Shown here in pieces: positions 56,205-64,000 of a stretch of DNA of 64,000 nt. Both the position numbers and the translations under genes were made by a program. How positions within the stretch are numbered: the stretch's first letter is position 1; each line of letters begins with the position of its first letter. Location of the stretch: contig NZ_BAVZ01000003.1 of the NCBI RefSeq assembly GCF_000576305.1, positions 1 to 64,000 on the forward strand. The letters run 5' to 3'. Below the pieces are notes generated by a model that had not been told where the DNA came from, ran no database searches, and saw only the letters and a list, made by a program, of their open reading frames with translations. This DNA comes from Paenibacillus pini JCM 16418. GTDB lineage: Bacteria; Bacillota; Bacilli; Paenibacillales; Paenibacillaceae.

Positions 56205-57458
56205 ATGGTTTCTGCCGGAATAGAAGCGATTAATATTTTTGGCGGTACGGCTTACTTGGATGTCATGCAATTGGTGAAACACCGCAGTCTGGATACGACC
56301 CGATTCGAGAATTTGTTGATGAAGGAGAAGGCCGTGGCGTTGCCATATGAAGATCCGGTTACATTCGGCGTTAATGCGGCAAAACCAATTGTCGATTCCT
56401 TAACCGAAGTAGAAAAGAACCGGATCGAGCTGCTAATCACCTGCACCGAATCGGGCATCGACTTCGGAAAATCTCTAAGTACCTATATTCATCATTATCT
56501 GGGTCTTTCTCGGAACTGTCGTTTGTTTGAGATCAAACAAGCCTGCTATTCGGGAACAGCTGGGTATCAGATGGCCCTTAATTTTATTCTGTCACAAGCC
56601 TCCCCTGGTGCGAAGGCGCTGGTTATTGCCAGCGATATCTCGCGGTTCTTGGCAGCAGAAGGGGGTGACGCTCTAAGCGAGGATTGGTCCTATTCCGAAC
56701 CTAGCGCCGGGGCTGGCGCTGTAGCCGTATTGGTTGGCGAGAATCCGCTTGTACTTCAAGCGGACGTAGGGGCTAACGGCTATTACGGCTATGAAGTTAT
56801 GGATACCTGCCGGCCGGTTCCGGACAGTGAAGCTGGGGATGCGGATCTGAGCTTGATGTCCTATCTGGACTGCTGTGAGCAAACTTATCTGGAATACAAA
56901 CGTCGGGTTCCCGAAGCTGATTATAGAAGCACGTTCCACTATCTAGCCTTTCATACTCCTTTTGGGGGAATGGTAAAGGGAGCTCATCGCACAATGATGC
57001 GCAAGATAGCAAAAGCTAAGAACGATGACATTGAAGCCGATTTTAACGAGCGCGTAAAGCCAGGCATGATCTACTGTCAACGAGTAGGAAATATCATGGG
57101 GGCGACGTTACTGCTGTCACTGGCTAGTACGATCGATAACGTTCGGGTTGATTCTCCGAAGCGCATTGGGTGTTTCTCTTACGGATCAGGCTGTTGCTCC
57201 GAGTTTTTCAGCGGCGTGGTTATGCCACAAGGTTTGGAACATCAGAGGAGGTTTGGGCTGCAGCGAGGATTGGACGAACGCTATCGCTTGTCCCTGGACG
57301 AGTACGAAGCTATATTCAAGGGAAACCGGACAGTTCGGTTTGGGACCCGCAACTTGAAGCTGGATCATGAGTGGATTCCGGGGATCACAAATGCTTTCGG
57401 CGGGAGATTGTATCTGAACGAAATTTCTGAGTTTCATCGTAAATACGTATGGATTTGA
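56205..57458 (+). CDS. pksG: HMG-CoA synthase-like beta-branching enzyme
   Basis: 417 residues with Glu82 (TESG), Cys114 (KQACYSGTAG) and His250 (FHTPFGG), the exact triad numbering of PksG/CurD-type HMG synthases. It condenses acetyl-AcpK with a beta-ketoacyl-ACP to make the branched intermediate. AGGAAGG precedes ATG 56205; pksH overlaps its end by 10 bp. Confidence 0.95.
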   Translation: MVSAGIEAINIFGGTAYLDVMQLVKHRSLDTTRFENLLMKEKAVALPYEDPVTFGVNAAKPIVDSLTEVEKNRIELLITCTESGIDFGKSLSTYIHHYLGLSRNCRLFEIKQACYSGTAGYQMALNFILSQASPGAKALVIASDISRFLAAEGGDALSEDWSYSEPSAGAGAVAVLVGENPLVLQADVGANGYYGYEVMDTCRPVPDSEAGDADLSLMSYLDCCEQTYLEYKRRVPEADYRSTFHYLAFHTPFGGMVKGAHRTMMRKIAKAKNDDIEADFNERVKPGMIYCQRVGNIMGATLLLSLASTIDNVRVDSPKRIGCFSYGSGCCSEFFSGVVMPQGLEHQRRFGLQRGLDERYRLSLDEYEAIFKGNRTVRFGTRNLKLDHEWIPGITNAFGGRLYLNEISEFHRKYVWI

Positions 57459-58225
57459 TGGATTATCAAACTCTGCAAGTTCGTTATCAGGGGCCGATTT
57501 GTTTCATTAGGTTTCATCGACCTGAGGCCAATAATACGATTAATGACCGGTTCGTTCAAGAATGTTTGCATATTTTGACGATCTGTGAAGAAACGGCTAA
57601 CGTCGTCGTATTAGAGGGGTTGCCTGAAGTGTTCTGTTTCGGAGCAGATTTTCAAGAGTTGCAAGAGAAATGGAGCAGTCATCCGAACGATGTTCACGAC
57701 CCGGAACCGCTATATACAATTTGGCTGAAGCTGGCATTGGGGCCTTATGTGTCTGTCGCTCATGTTCGTGGGAAAGTGAATGCCGGAGGGGTTGGATTTG
57801 TCGCAGCCAGCGATATCGTTATTGCGGATGAAACGGCGCAGTTCAGCTTGTCTGAGATGCTGTTCGGGCTTTATCCGGCTTGTGTGCTCCCTTTTCTCAT
57901 ACGCCGAGTCGGATTCCAGAGAGCCCATTATTTGACGTTAACCACTCAGCAGATAACTGCCTCGCAGGCCGCAGCATGGGGGCTGGTGGATGCATACGAA
58001 GCACAGAGCGATGGGTTGCTGCGTAAACATCTACTGCGTCTTAGGCGGTTATCCAAGGCGGGAATTACCTCGTATAAAAGTTATGTCGCAAGTCTGGACG
58101 ATGGCCTGCAAACTGCAAAGGTACAGGCCCTGAATGCGAACAAGATGATGTTCTCATTATCCCGCAATCAAGAGGGAATTATTCGTTACGTCAACACGGG
58201 AAAATTTCCGTGGGAGGATGATTAG
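57449..58225 (+). CDS. pksH: Enoyl-CoA hydratase-like dehydratase (ECH1)
   Basis: 258 residues of the crotonase superfamily. The oxyanion-hole segments are VFCFGADFQEL and VNAGGVGFVAASD; the SLSEMLFGLYPACVLP stretch follows. By position and sequence it is the PksH dehydratase acting on the HMG-ACP product of PksG. Start at 57449 (MDLMDY) overlaps pksG; ATG 57458 is an alternative. Confidence 0.92.
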   Translation: MDLMDYQTLQVRYQGPICFIRFHRPEANNTINDRFVQECLHILTICEETANVVVLEGLPEVFCFGADFQELQEKWSSHPNDVHDPEPLYTIWLKLALGPYVSVAHVRGKVNAGGVGFVAASDIVIADETAQFSLSEMLFGLYPACVLPFLIRRVGFQRAHYLTLTTQQITASQAAAWGLVDAYEAQSDGLLRKHLLRLRRLSKAGITSYKSYVASLDDGLQTAKVQALNANKMMFSLSRNQEGIIRYVNTGKFPWEDD

Positions 58226-58264
58226 GCAGTAGACGATGAAAGAAAGACGTCTAGAGGAGGCCCG

Positions 58265-59014
58265 ATGATGGTTTCTGTAGTTGAGATGCTTGAAATAGAG
58301 CCTGATATCGTTCAAGTGAAGATGCAGGATAGAACGCATAGAAATGCATTTTCCAAGGAGTTGATTCATGGGTTAAATCAATCTTTTGAGTTGATTCGCG
58401 CCCATCCCCGTTACAAAACTGTGATTCTAACTGGGTATGACAGTTATTTTTCAACCGGTGGAACGCAGGAAGGGCTGCTCGGAATTCAACAAGGTTCGAT
58501 AAAATTCACGGACGATAATTTGTACTCTCTGGCTTTGGACTGTCCCATTCCCGTGATCGCCGCTATGCAGGGGCACGGAATTGGAGGAGGCTTCGTGATG
58601 GGACTATTTGCGGATTTTGTTATATTAAGCCGGGAGAGCCTCTACACCACGAACTTCATGAAATATGGATTTACACCCGGCATGGGAGCGACTTATATTG
58701 TTCCGCAGAAATTAGGCTTTGCACTCGCTCAGGAATTACTTATGAATGCGGGGAATTACCGCGGGGCCGAACTAGAAAAACGTGGAATACCCTATCCGGT
58801 TGTTCCTCGTAATCAGGTTTTGCCGCATGCTTTGGAATTAGCCCGGCAGCTAACCGAGAAGCCAAGACACTCATTAATGACGTTAAAGGAACATCTTGTC
58901 GCCCCGCTTCGCGAGCAGCTTTCCAAGACCATACAACAAGAGTTAGAGATGCACGAAAAGACATTCCATCACGAAGATGTCAAAAAAAGAATATCTGAAT
59001 TATACGGTTCCTAA
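58265..59014 (+). CDS. pksI: Enoyl-CoA hydratase-like decarboxylase (ECH2)
   Basis: 249 residues, crotonase fold with GTQEGLLG and GHGIGGGFVMGLFADF. As PksI it should decarboxylate the glutaconyl-ACP made by PksH, leaving a methyl branch. AGGAGG stands 5 bp before the double ATG. Confidence 0.92.
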   Translation: MMVSVVEMLEIEPDIVQVKMQDRTHRNAFSKELIHGLNQSFELIRAHPRYKTVILTGYDSYFSTGGTQEGLLGIQQGSIKFTDDNLYSLALDCPIPVIAAMQGHGIGGGFVMGLFADFVILSRESLYTTNFMKYGFTPGMGATYIVPQKLGFALAQELLMNAGNYRGAELEKRGIPYPVVPRNQVLPHALELARQLTEKPRHSLMTLKEHLVAPLREQLSKTIQQELEMHEKTFHHEDVKKRISELYGS

Positions 59015-59048
59015 CCCGATTACATAGCGGAGTAAATGGAGGTAGCTT

Positions 59049-62000
59049 ATGAGAAATGATCAGTTATCCATTGAACCCACAGACGTTCATGCCCGCATCT
59101 CAATATCTCATGGAGAGAAGCTAATAACCGACGGAAATCAGCCCGCCACGCTTGCTGAGACCTTGGAAAGTACTGCCCGAAAGTATGGAGAGAGTCGGGG
59201 AATTGTTTATCTGCTTGAGGATGGCTCCGAACTGCATCAGTCGTACGGGGATCTCTGGAACGACGCCAGAAGTGTCGCAGAGGGGCTCCGGCATTCAGGT
59301 CTGCAGCCGCAGGATGTGCTGCTGATGCAGCTTCCGCACAACGAGCAATTCATCCCCGCGTTCTGGGGATGCGCATTGGCCGGTTGTGTACCTTCTCCAT
59401 TGGCTGTTGCTCCAACTTATGCAGAGGTGGATAGCGCGGCCCAAAAACTGAAAGATGCTTGGACTACTCTTAATCACCCGCCGATCCTGACTAACCGAGA
59501 GAGGCTGCCTGAATTACAGAACTGGGCCGACATGATGGGACTATCGCAGATTCGGTTGCTAGTTATCGAAGAGCTTTTGGAATTTGAAAAGACGGACCAC
59601 TGGCATCAAGCTTTGCCAGAGGACCTGGCAATATTGGTCTTAACCTCTGGTAGTACTGGCGCCCCCAAAGCGGTCATGCTTAGTCACAGCAATATACTAA
59701 GCATGGTTAAGGGTATGATCCAGATGTATGGATTCACAGATCAGGATGTAACCTTCAACTGGATGCCGTTCGATCACGTCGGCGGAATTTTTATGATGCA
59801 TTTACGCGATGTATATTTGGGGTGTCAAGAGATCAACGTAACAGGTCAAAGTATTTTGGTTGATCCACTGAGCTGGTTGGACGGGATCGACCGTTACCGG
59901 GCTTCAGTCACATGGGCGCCAAATTTTGCTTTTGGATTGGTCAACGATTATTCGCAAGAAATTAGCAGCCAAAAATGGGACCTTTCCTCCATGCGCTTTA
60001 TGTTTAATGGTGGAGAAGCCGCAGTGGCTAAGGTAGTGCGTGCCTTTTTGACATTGCTGGAGCCCCACGGACTGCCTTCAAATGCCATCCGTCCAGCTTG
60101 GGGGATGTCCGAAACATCCTCTGGCGTTATTTTTTCAAATCGGTTTATGAGGAGCACCACTCGGGACGAAGACGATTTCGTGGAGACCGGCTTGCCGATT
60201 CCAGGTTTATCCATTCGGATTGTGGATGATCAACATCAATTGATGCCCGAAGGTTCCATCGGTCGTCTGCAAGTTAAGGGCATGTCGATTACAAGCGGCT
60301 ATTATCGGCAGCCTGAGTTAAGTCAAAGTGCATTTACGGCGGATGGCTGGTTCGAGACGGGAGATCTTGGCTTTATGCGCGAAGGACGTCTAACCCTAAC
60401 AGGCCGGACTAAAGATGCCATTATTATTAATGGTGTGAACTATTACAGTTACGCGATTGAGTCGGCTGTTGAAGAGCTTGCGGATATTGAGACTTCCTAC
60501 ACGGCCGCTTGCGCGATACGCACACTGGAAGATACCACGGATCAACTAGCAATTTTCTTCGTTCCGTCCCGTTCGTTGGATGAAATCCAAATGACGCAGC
60601 TTCTTCAAGCGATTCGTTCTCATGTTGCCAAAACGGTTGGCATTGTGCCAGAGTATGTGCTGCCATTGGAGCGCGATAGCATTCCCAAAACGCCGATTGG
60701 TAAAATTCAACGTCCTCAGCTAAGAAAAGCCTTTGAAAACGGGGAGTTTTCCGGGTTGCAGGAGAGTCTGGAAAGGATGTCGCGGACGGCAGAACAGACA
60801 GGCAGCCGTTTAGTAGTAGGGGAAGAGTGGACTCGGGAGCTCATCTGGAAAGAGCTGGTACTCTGTTTTGAGAAGGAGCTGGGGGTAAATAGGGATAGGG
60901 CGGAGTCGGGTACAAATATCCTGAGCCTTGGCGTGAATTCCATTAAGATGATGAAACTTATCCGTCTTATTGAAAAGAGTTTCCAGATTAAAATGACGGC
61001 TAGGGAACTATATAAACATCCGACGTTTGAATCTTTGGCGGAGCTTGTATTCATAAAGACGGCAGAACAGTACGCTGGGTCCCCGGATGCCGGCGGGATT
61101 GGCATATCCAGCAGGGAGAGCGGAGATAAAAGGACGGCAAGGGGACAGCTTTCCGAGGTTCAAAAAGGATTATGGACCTTGCAAAAAATGGATCCTGAAT
61201 CTTGCGTTTACCACATACCTCTAGGCCTTCGGTTTGCTTTCAAGGTGGATATTGAGAAATTAAAACTGGCTTTGAAGTATGTATTGGAGCAGCATCCGAT
61301 CTTGACAAGTGTCATTGTAGAAGTAGATGGAGTTCCTTGCAGAACGATCCAGCCTTCTGGGCCATTGTCTATAACAATGGAGGATATCTCGATGCTGAAG
61401 GAGAGCAAAATCGTTGCTCATCTCAGAGAAAAGGCCAAAAAACCTTTTACAGCTGAAGGCCATCCTTTGCTGAACATTTTTTTGTTCTCGCGATCTGAAG
61501 AAGAGCATTATTTGCTCGTTGTGATCCATCATCTTGTATTTGACGGCGTTTCTTCCATGACTTTAATGCATAGCTTGTTGGACGGATACAAGCAGCTTGA
61601 GCAGGGTCAGATACCGACAGCTCAACATGCAACAGAAAACTACGATGATTACGTGGCGTGGGAGCAAAGTATGCTGTCCGGCGAGGAAGGCGAGAAACAC
61701 CGTAACTACTGGTTACAGCAGTTATCCGGGACCCTGCCTAACCTGCAATTGCCGGCAGATCGCCCAAAGACTTCTAGACTGAGCAGAAACGGGCATACCT
61801 GCAGCAAGCTGATTCCAGCGGAACTCAAAAACTCGATCAAGACCTTTGCTTCGCACCATTCAATAAGCATGACGACCGTTCTCCTCGCCGGCTATATGAT
61901 TCTATTGAATCGGTATGCAGGCCAAGAGGAAATGATTGTCGGTATGCCGGTCATGACGCGGCCCGAAGAACGTTTTGAGTCCATGATCGGGAACTTTCTG

Positions 62001-64000
62001 AATATGCTTCCGATCAGAGAAAAGATTCGGGATCAGGCAACTTTCGAAGAATTCATCCAGAACCTGCAATACACTCTGCTAGATGGGCTGGACCATGCCG
62101 TGTATCCGCTGCCGCGAATGGTACAGAACAGAAACAAGTCGTTCCCGGGAGGATCACAGCTATTCCAAACGGCCTTTTACTCGCAAAATTTCCAACAATC
62201 GACCAGCTATAAGCAGTTGATCCATGAATATGCACCGGACTCTTCCATTGAGTTCGTAGATGGCCTTCATCAGGAAGGCGAATATGAACTGATCTTCGAG
62301 CTGTGGGATGAGGATGATCGGATGACACTAAATATCAAGTACGATGCAGATGCATTCGAAGCTTCGACTGTTGAGAAGTTAGGCGACTCATACATGAGCC
62401 TTATGGAATCGCTGATTCGCAACTCTGCTCTTGCTTTAGAACAAATCTCAATGCTCTCGGAAAAAGATGAAAATACCGTTCTACACGAATGGAATGCTAC
62501 CCAAACCGATTATCCGGATGCAAGCCTACCTGTATTGTTCGAGCAGCAAGCAGGAAGGACACCAGACGCGATTGCGGCAATTTGCGATAACGTATCACTC
62601 ACGTATCAGGAGCTGAACGAGAGAAGCACGCTATTGGCCATTTATTTGCAAGCGCAAGGCATTGTCCCTGACAGTACAGTGGCCATTTGCGTAGACCGTT
62701 CGTTGGACATGATTATAGGTTTGCTTGGAATTCTGAAGGCTGGCGCTGCTTATGTTCCCCTGGATCCTGATTATCCTGAGGAAAGGCTTGCCTATATGCT
62801 CGAAGACAGCAAAGCGTCCGTTCTGCTGACACAATCTGAACTTCGAAACAAACGGAGACAGTTATTCGAAAAGGTAGAGAAAGTGATTTCATTAGACCAA
62901 GACTGGAAGGAATCTATACAAGTGGCGGAAGGTCGGACCCTCAAACAAAATTTGAGGCCAGAACATTTAGCCTACGTGCTCTATACTTCTGGAAGTACTG
63001 GAAAGCCGAAAGGTGTCATGATTTCGCACAGAGCGCTCGTCAATTTTCTGTCTTCAATGTCTAAAAAGCCTGGGCTGCGGGCCGAGGACCGGTTGCTTGC
63101 TGTGACCACTTATTGCTTTGATATCGCCGGTTTGGAATTGTTTTTGCCCCTGCTGATGGGCGCTCAATGTTATCTCTGCAAATCGGACGTAAGCAAAGAT
63201 GCGGAAAAGCTTAAGAAAGAAATTCAAGCGGTTCGGCCGACCATCATGCAAGCTACGCCGGCTACATGGTCGATGCTGTTTCAATCCGGTTGGAAGAACG
63301 AAGAGCGGGTCAAAGTTCTATGTGGAGGCGAAGCGCTGCCATCCAAGCTGAAACAGTATTTTATAAGCTCGGGTACGGAAGCATGGAACATGTTTGGACC
63401 GACTGAAACGACAATTTGGTCTACGGTTCATCACATCCAATCGGAAGAGCCTGTATCAATCGGGAGACCGATCGCGAATACGCAAGTATATATCGTCGAC
63501 AAGCAACTGCGGCTGGTGCCGATCGGCATCCCCGGCGAGCTGTGCATTGCAGGCGACGGGCTGGCCAGAGGCTACTACAATCAGCCGGCGCTGACCGCGG
63601 AGAAGTTCGTCGATAACCCGTTTCAGCCGGGTACGAGGCTGTACCGGACCGGCGATCTATCGCGGTGGCTGCCGGACGGACAGATCGAATACCTGGGACG
63701 GATCGACAATCAAGTCAAGCTGCGCGGCTTCCGTATCGAACTCGGAGCTATCGAAACCCGGCTTAGCGAGCATAAGGGTATCGAGGACGCGGTCGCGGTC
63801 GTCAAACAGGCCGGCGAGCACAAGACGCTTGTCGCGTACTATACCGCCCGCGAGGATAAGACCACTCCGCAAGCACGCGAGCTGCAGAGCCACCTGAAGA
63901 TAGGCTTACCCGACTATATGGTGCCTGCACATGTCATCCGTGTAGACCGGATGCCGCTCACACCGAGCGGGAAGATCGATCGCAAGGAGCTGGCGGACCG
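59049..64000 (+). CDS. pksJ: Hybrid NRPS-PKS, AL-ACP-C-A... (3' partial)
   Basis: Starts at ATG 59049 (GGAGG upstream) and runs off the window at codon 1651. Order: acyl-AMP-ligase domain (about 1-580, VLTSGSTGAPKAVMLSH, NWMPFDHVGG), ACP with Ser631 (LGVNSIKMMK), condensation domain (about 700-1130, VIHHLVFDGVSS), adenylation domain (about 1150-1650, YTSGSTGKPKG), ending at the A10 motif SGKIDRKEL just before the next PCP. A-pocket residues read DILQLGMIW, a glycine code. This matches PksJ/BaeJ of bacillaene, where an acyl starter is loaded by the AL and glycine follows. Confidence 0.94.
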   Translation, partial: MRNDQLSIEPTDVHARISISHGEKLITDGNQPATLAETLESTARKYGESRGIVYLLEDGSELHQSYGDLWNDARSVAEGLRHSGLQPQDVLLMQLPHNEQFIPAFWGCALAGCVPSPLAVAPTYAEVDSAAQKLKDAWTTLNHPPILTNRERLPELQNWADMMGLSQIRLLVIEELLEFEKTDHWHQALPEDLAILVLTSGSTGAPKAVMLSHSNILSMVKGMIQMYGFTDQDVTFNWMPFDHVGGIFMMHLRDVYLGCQEINVTGQSILVDPLSWLDGIDRYRASVTWAPNFAFGLVNDYSQEISSQKWDLSSMRFMFNGGEAAVAKVVRAFLTLLEPHGLPSNAIRPAWGMSETSSGVIFSNRFMRSTTRDEDDFVETGLPIPGLSIRIVDDQHQLMPEGSIGRLQVKGMSITSGYYRQPELSQSAFTADGWFETGDLGFMREGRLTLTGRTKDAIIINGVNYYSYAIESAVEELADIETSYTAACAIRTLEDTTDQLAIFFVPSRSLDEIQMTQLLQAIRSHVAKTVGIVPEYVLPLERDSIPKTPIGKIQRPQLRKAFENGEFSGLQESLERMSRTAEQTGSRLVVGEEWTRELIWKELVLCFEKELGVNRDRAESGTNILSLGVNSIKMMKLIRLIEKSFQIKMTARELYKHPTFESLAELVFIKTAEQYAGSPDAGGIGISSRESGDKRTARGQLSEVQKGLWTLQKMDPESCVYHIPLGLRFAFKVDIEKLKLALKYVLEQHPILTSVIVEVDGVPCRTIQPSGPLSITMEDISMLKESKIVAHLREKAKKPFTAEGHPLLNIFLFSRSEEEHYLLVVIHHLVFDGVSSMTLMHSLLDGYKQLEQGQIPTAQHATENYDDYVAWEQSMLSGEEGEKHRNYWLQQLSGTLPNLQLPADRPKTSRLSRNGHTCSKLIPAELKNSIKTFASHHSISMTTVLLAGYMILLNRYAGQEEMIVGMPVMTRPEERFESMIGNFLNMLPIREKIRDQATFEEFIQNLQYTLLDGLDHAVYPLPRMVQNRNKSFPGGSQLFQTAFYSQNFQQSTSYKQLIHEYAPDSSIEFVDGLHQEGEYELIFELWDEDDRMTLNIKYDADAFEASTVEKLGDSYMSLMESLIRNSALALEQISMLSEKDENTVLHEWNATQTDYPDASLPVLFEQQAGRTPDAIAAICDNVSLTYQELNERSTLLAIYLQAQGIVPDSTVAICVDRSLDMIIGLLGILKAGAAYVPLDPDYPEERLAYMLEDSKASVLLTQSELRNKRRQLFEKVEKVISLDQDWKESIQVAEGRTLKQNLRPEHLAYVLYTSGSTGKPKGVMISHRALVNFLSSMSKKPGLRAEDRLLAVTTYCFDIAGLELFLPLLMGAQCYLCKSDVSKDAEKLKKEIQAVRPTIMQATPATWSMLFQSGWKNEERVKVLCGGEALPSKLKQYFISSGTEAWNMFGPTETTIWSTVHHIQSEEPVSIGRPIANTQVYIVDKQLRLVPIGIPGELCIAGDGLARGYYNQPALTAEKFVDNPFQPGTRLYRTGDLSRWLPDGQIEYLGRIDNQVKLRGFRIELGAIETRLSEHKGIEDAVAVVKQAGEHKTLVAYYTAREDKTTPQARELQSHLKIGLPDYMVPAHVIRVDRMPLTPSGKIDRKELAD

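Noticed and set aside
1..64000. CRISPR array, tRNA, rRNA or insertion sequence
   Set aside because: No array of short spaced repeats, cloverleaf, rRNA stretch, transposase motif or flanking inverted repeats was seen on either strand; only the protein-coding 273-bp repeats are tandem.

Overview
The window looks like a chromosomal stretch of a Paenibacillus- or Brevibacillus-type Firmicute. The grounds are an SLH-anchored S-layer protein with fibronectin repeats, AGGAGG-type ribosome sites, a PadR/DUF1048/ABC unit, YheC/D-type ATP-grasp and SecA2-type proteins, and two large NRPS/PKS loci whose closest recognisable gene order is the Bacillus pks (bacillaene) cluster. No tRNA, rRNA, CRISPR array or intact transposase was seen. 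Genus is an inference.

Layout: (1) 1-4.9 kb holds the 3' part of an SLH/FnIII surface protein with 273-bp tandem repeats, a terminator, a promoter, a structured leader and a family-2 glycosyltransferase. (2) 5.6-35.4 kb is one co-directional assembly-line operon: panD, an AL-PCP-(C-A-PCP)x3 NRPS, three CPBP-family membrane proteins, a KS-ACP-(C-A-PCP)x2-C hybrid, a BtrH-like acyltransferase, a type II thioesterase, a trans-acting malonyltransferase and an M20 peptidase. The adenylation pockets read roughly Ile/Val, Ser, Ser, unknown, Gly-like, and there is no thioesterase domain in cis. The inferred product is an N-acyl peptide-polyketide released by the terminal condensation domain or by the BtrH-like protein. 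I do not recognise this set as a described pathway. (3) 35.7-48.5 kb is mixed housekeeping and accessory DNA: a PadR-controlled ABC exporter with two matching operators, an ATP-grasp protein, a nonsense-interrupted acetyltransferase, a methionine aminopeptidase, a decayed phosphotransferase, a SecA2-like ATPase, an ArsR regulator with an oxidoreductase, and several gene remnants (NRPS condensation domain, CopZ, ABC ATPase). (4) 48.5-64 kb is the left end of a trans-AT PKS cluster with pksB and an Sfp-type transferase on the minus strand and pksC-D-E-acpK-F-G-H-I-J on the plus strand, running off the window end.

How the genes work together: both assembly lines need phosphopantetheinylation (the Sfp-type enzyme could serve both) and malonyl units supplied in trans. 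In the pks cluster acpK, pksF, pksG, pksH and pksI form a complete beta-branching cassette.

Quality warning: seven genes are broken by a single-base indel, six of them one base short and one with an extra T. Five of these sites lie in or beside a short homopolymer. Restoring the base gives full-length proteins in every case, so the breaks are more likely sequencing or assembly errors than real mutations.
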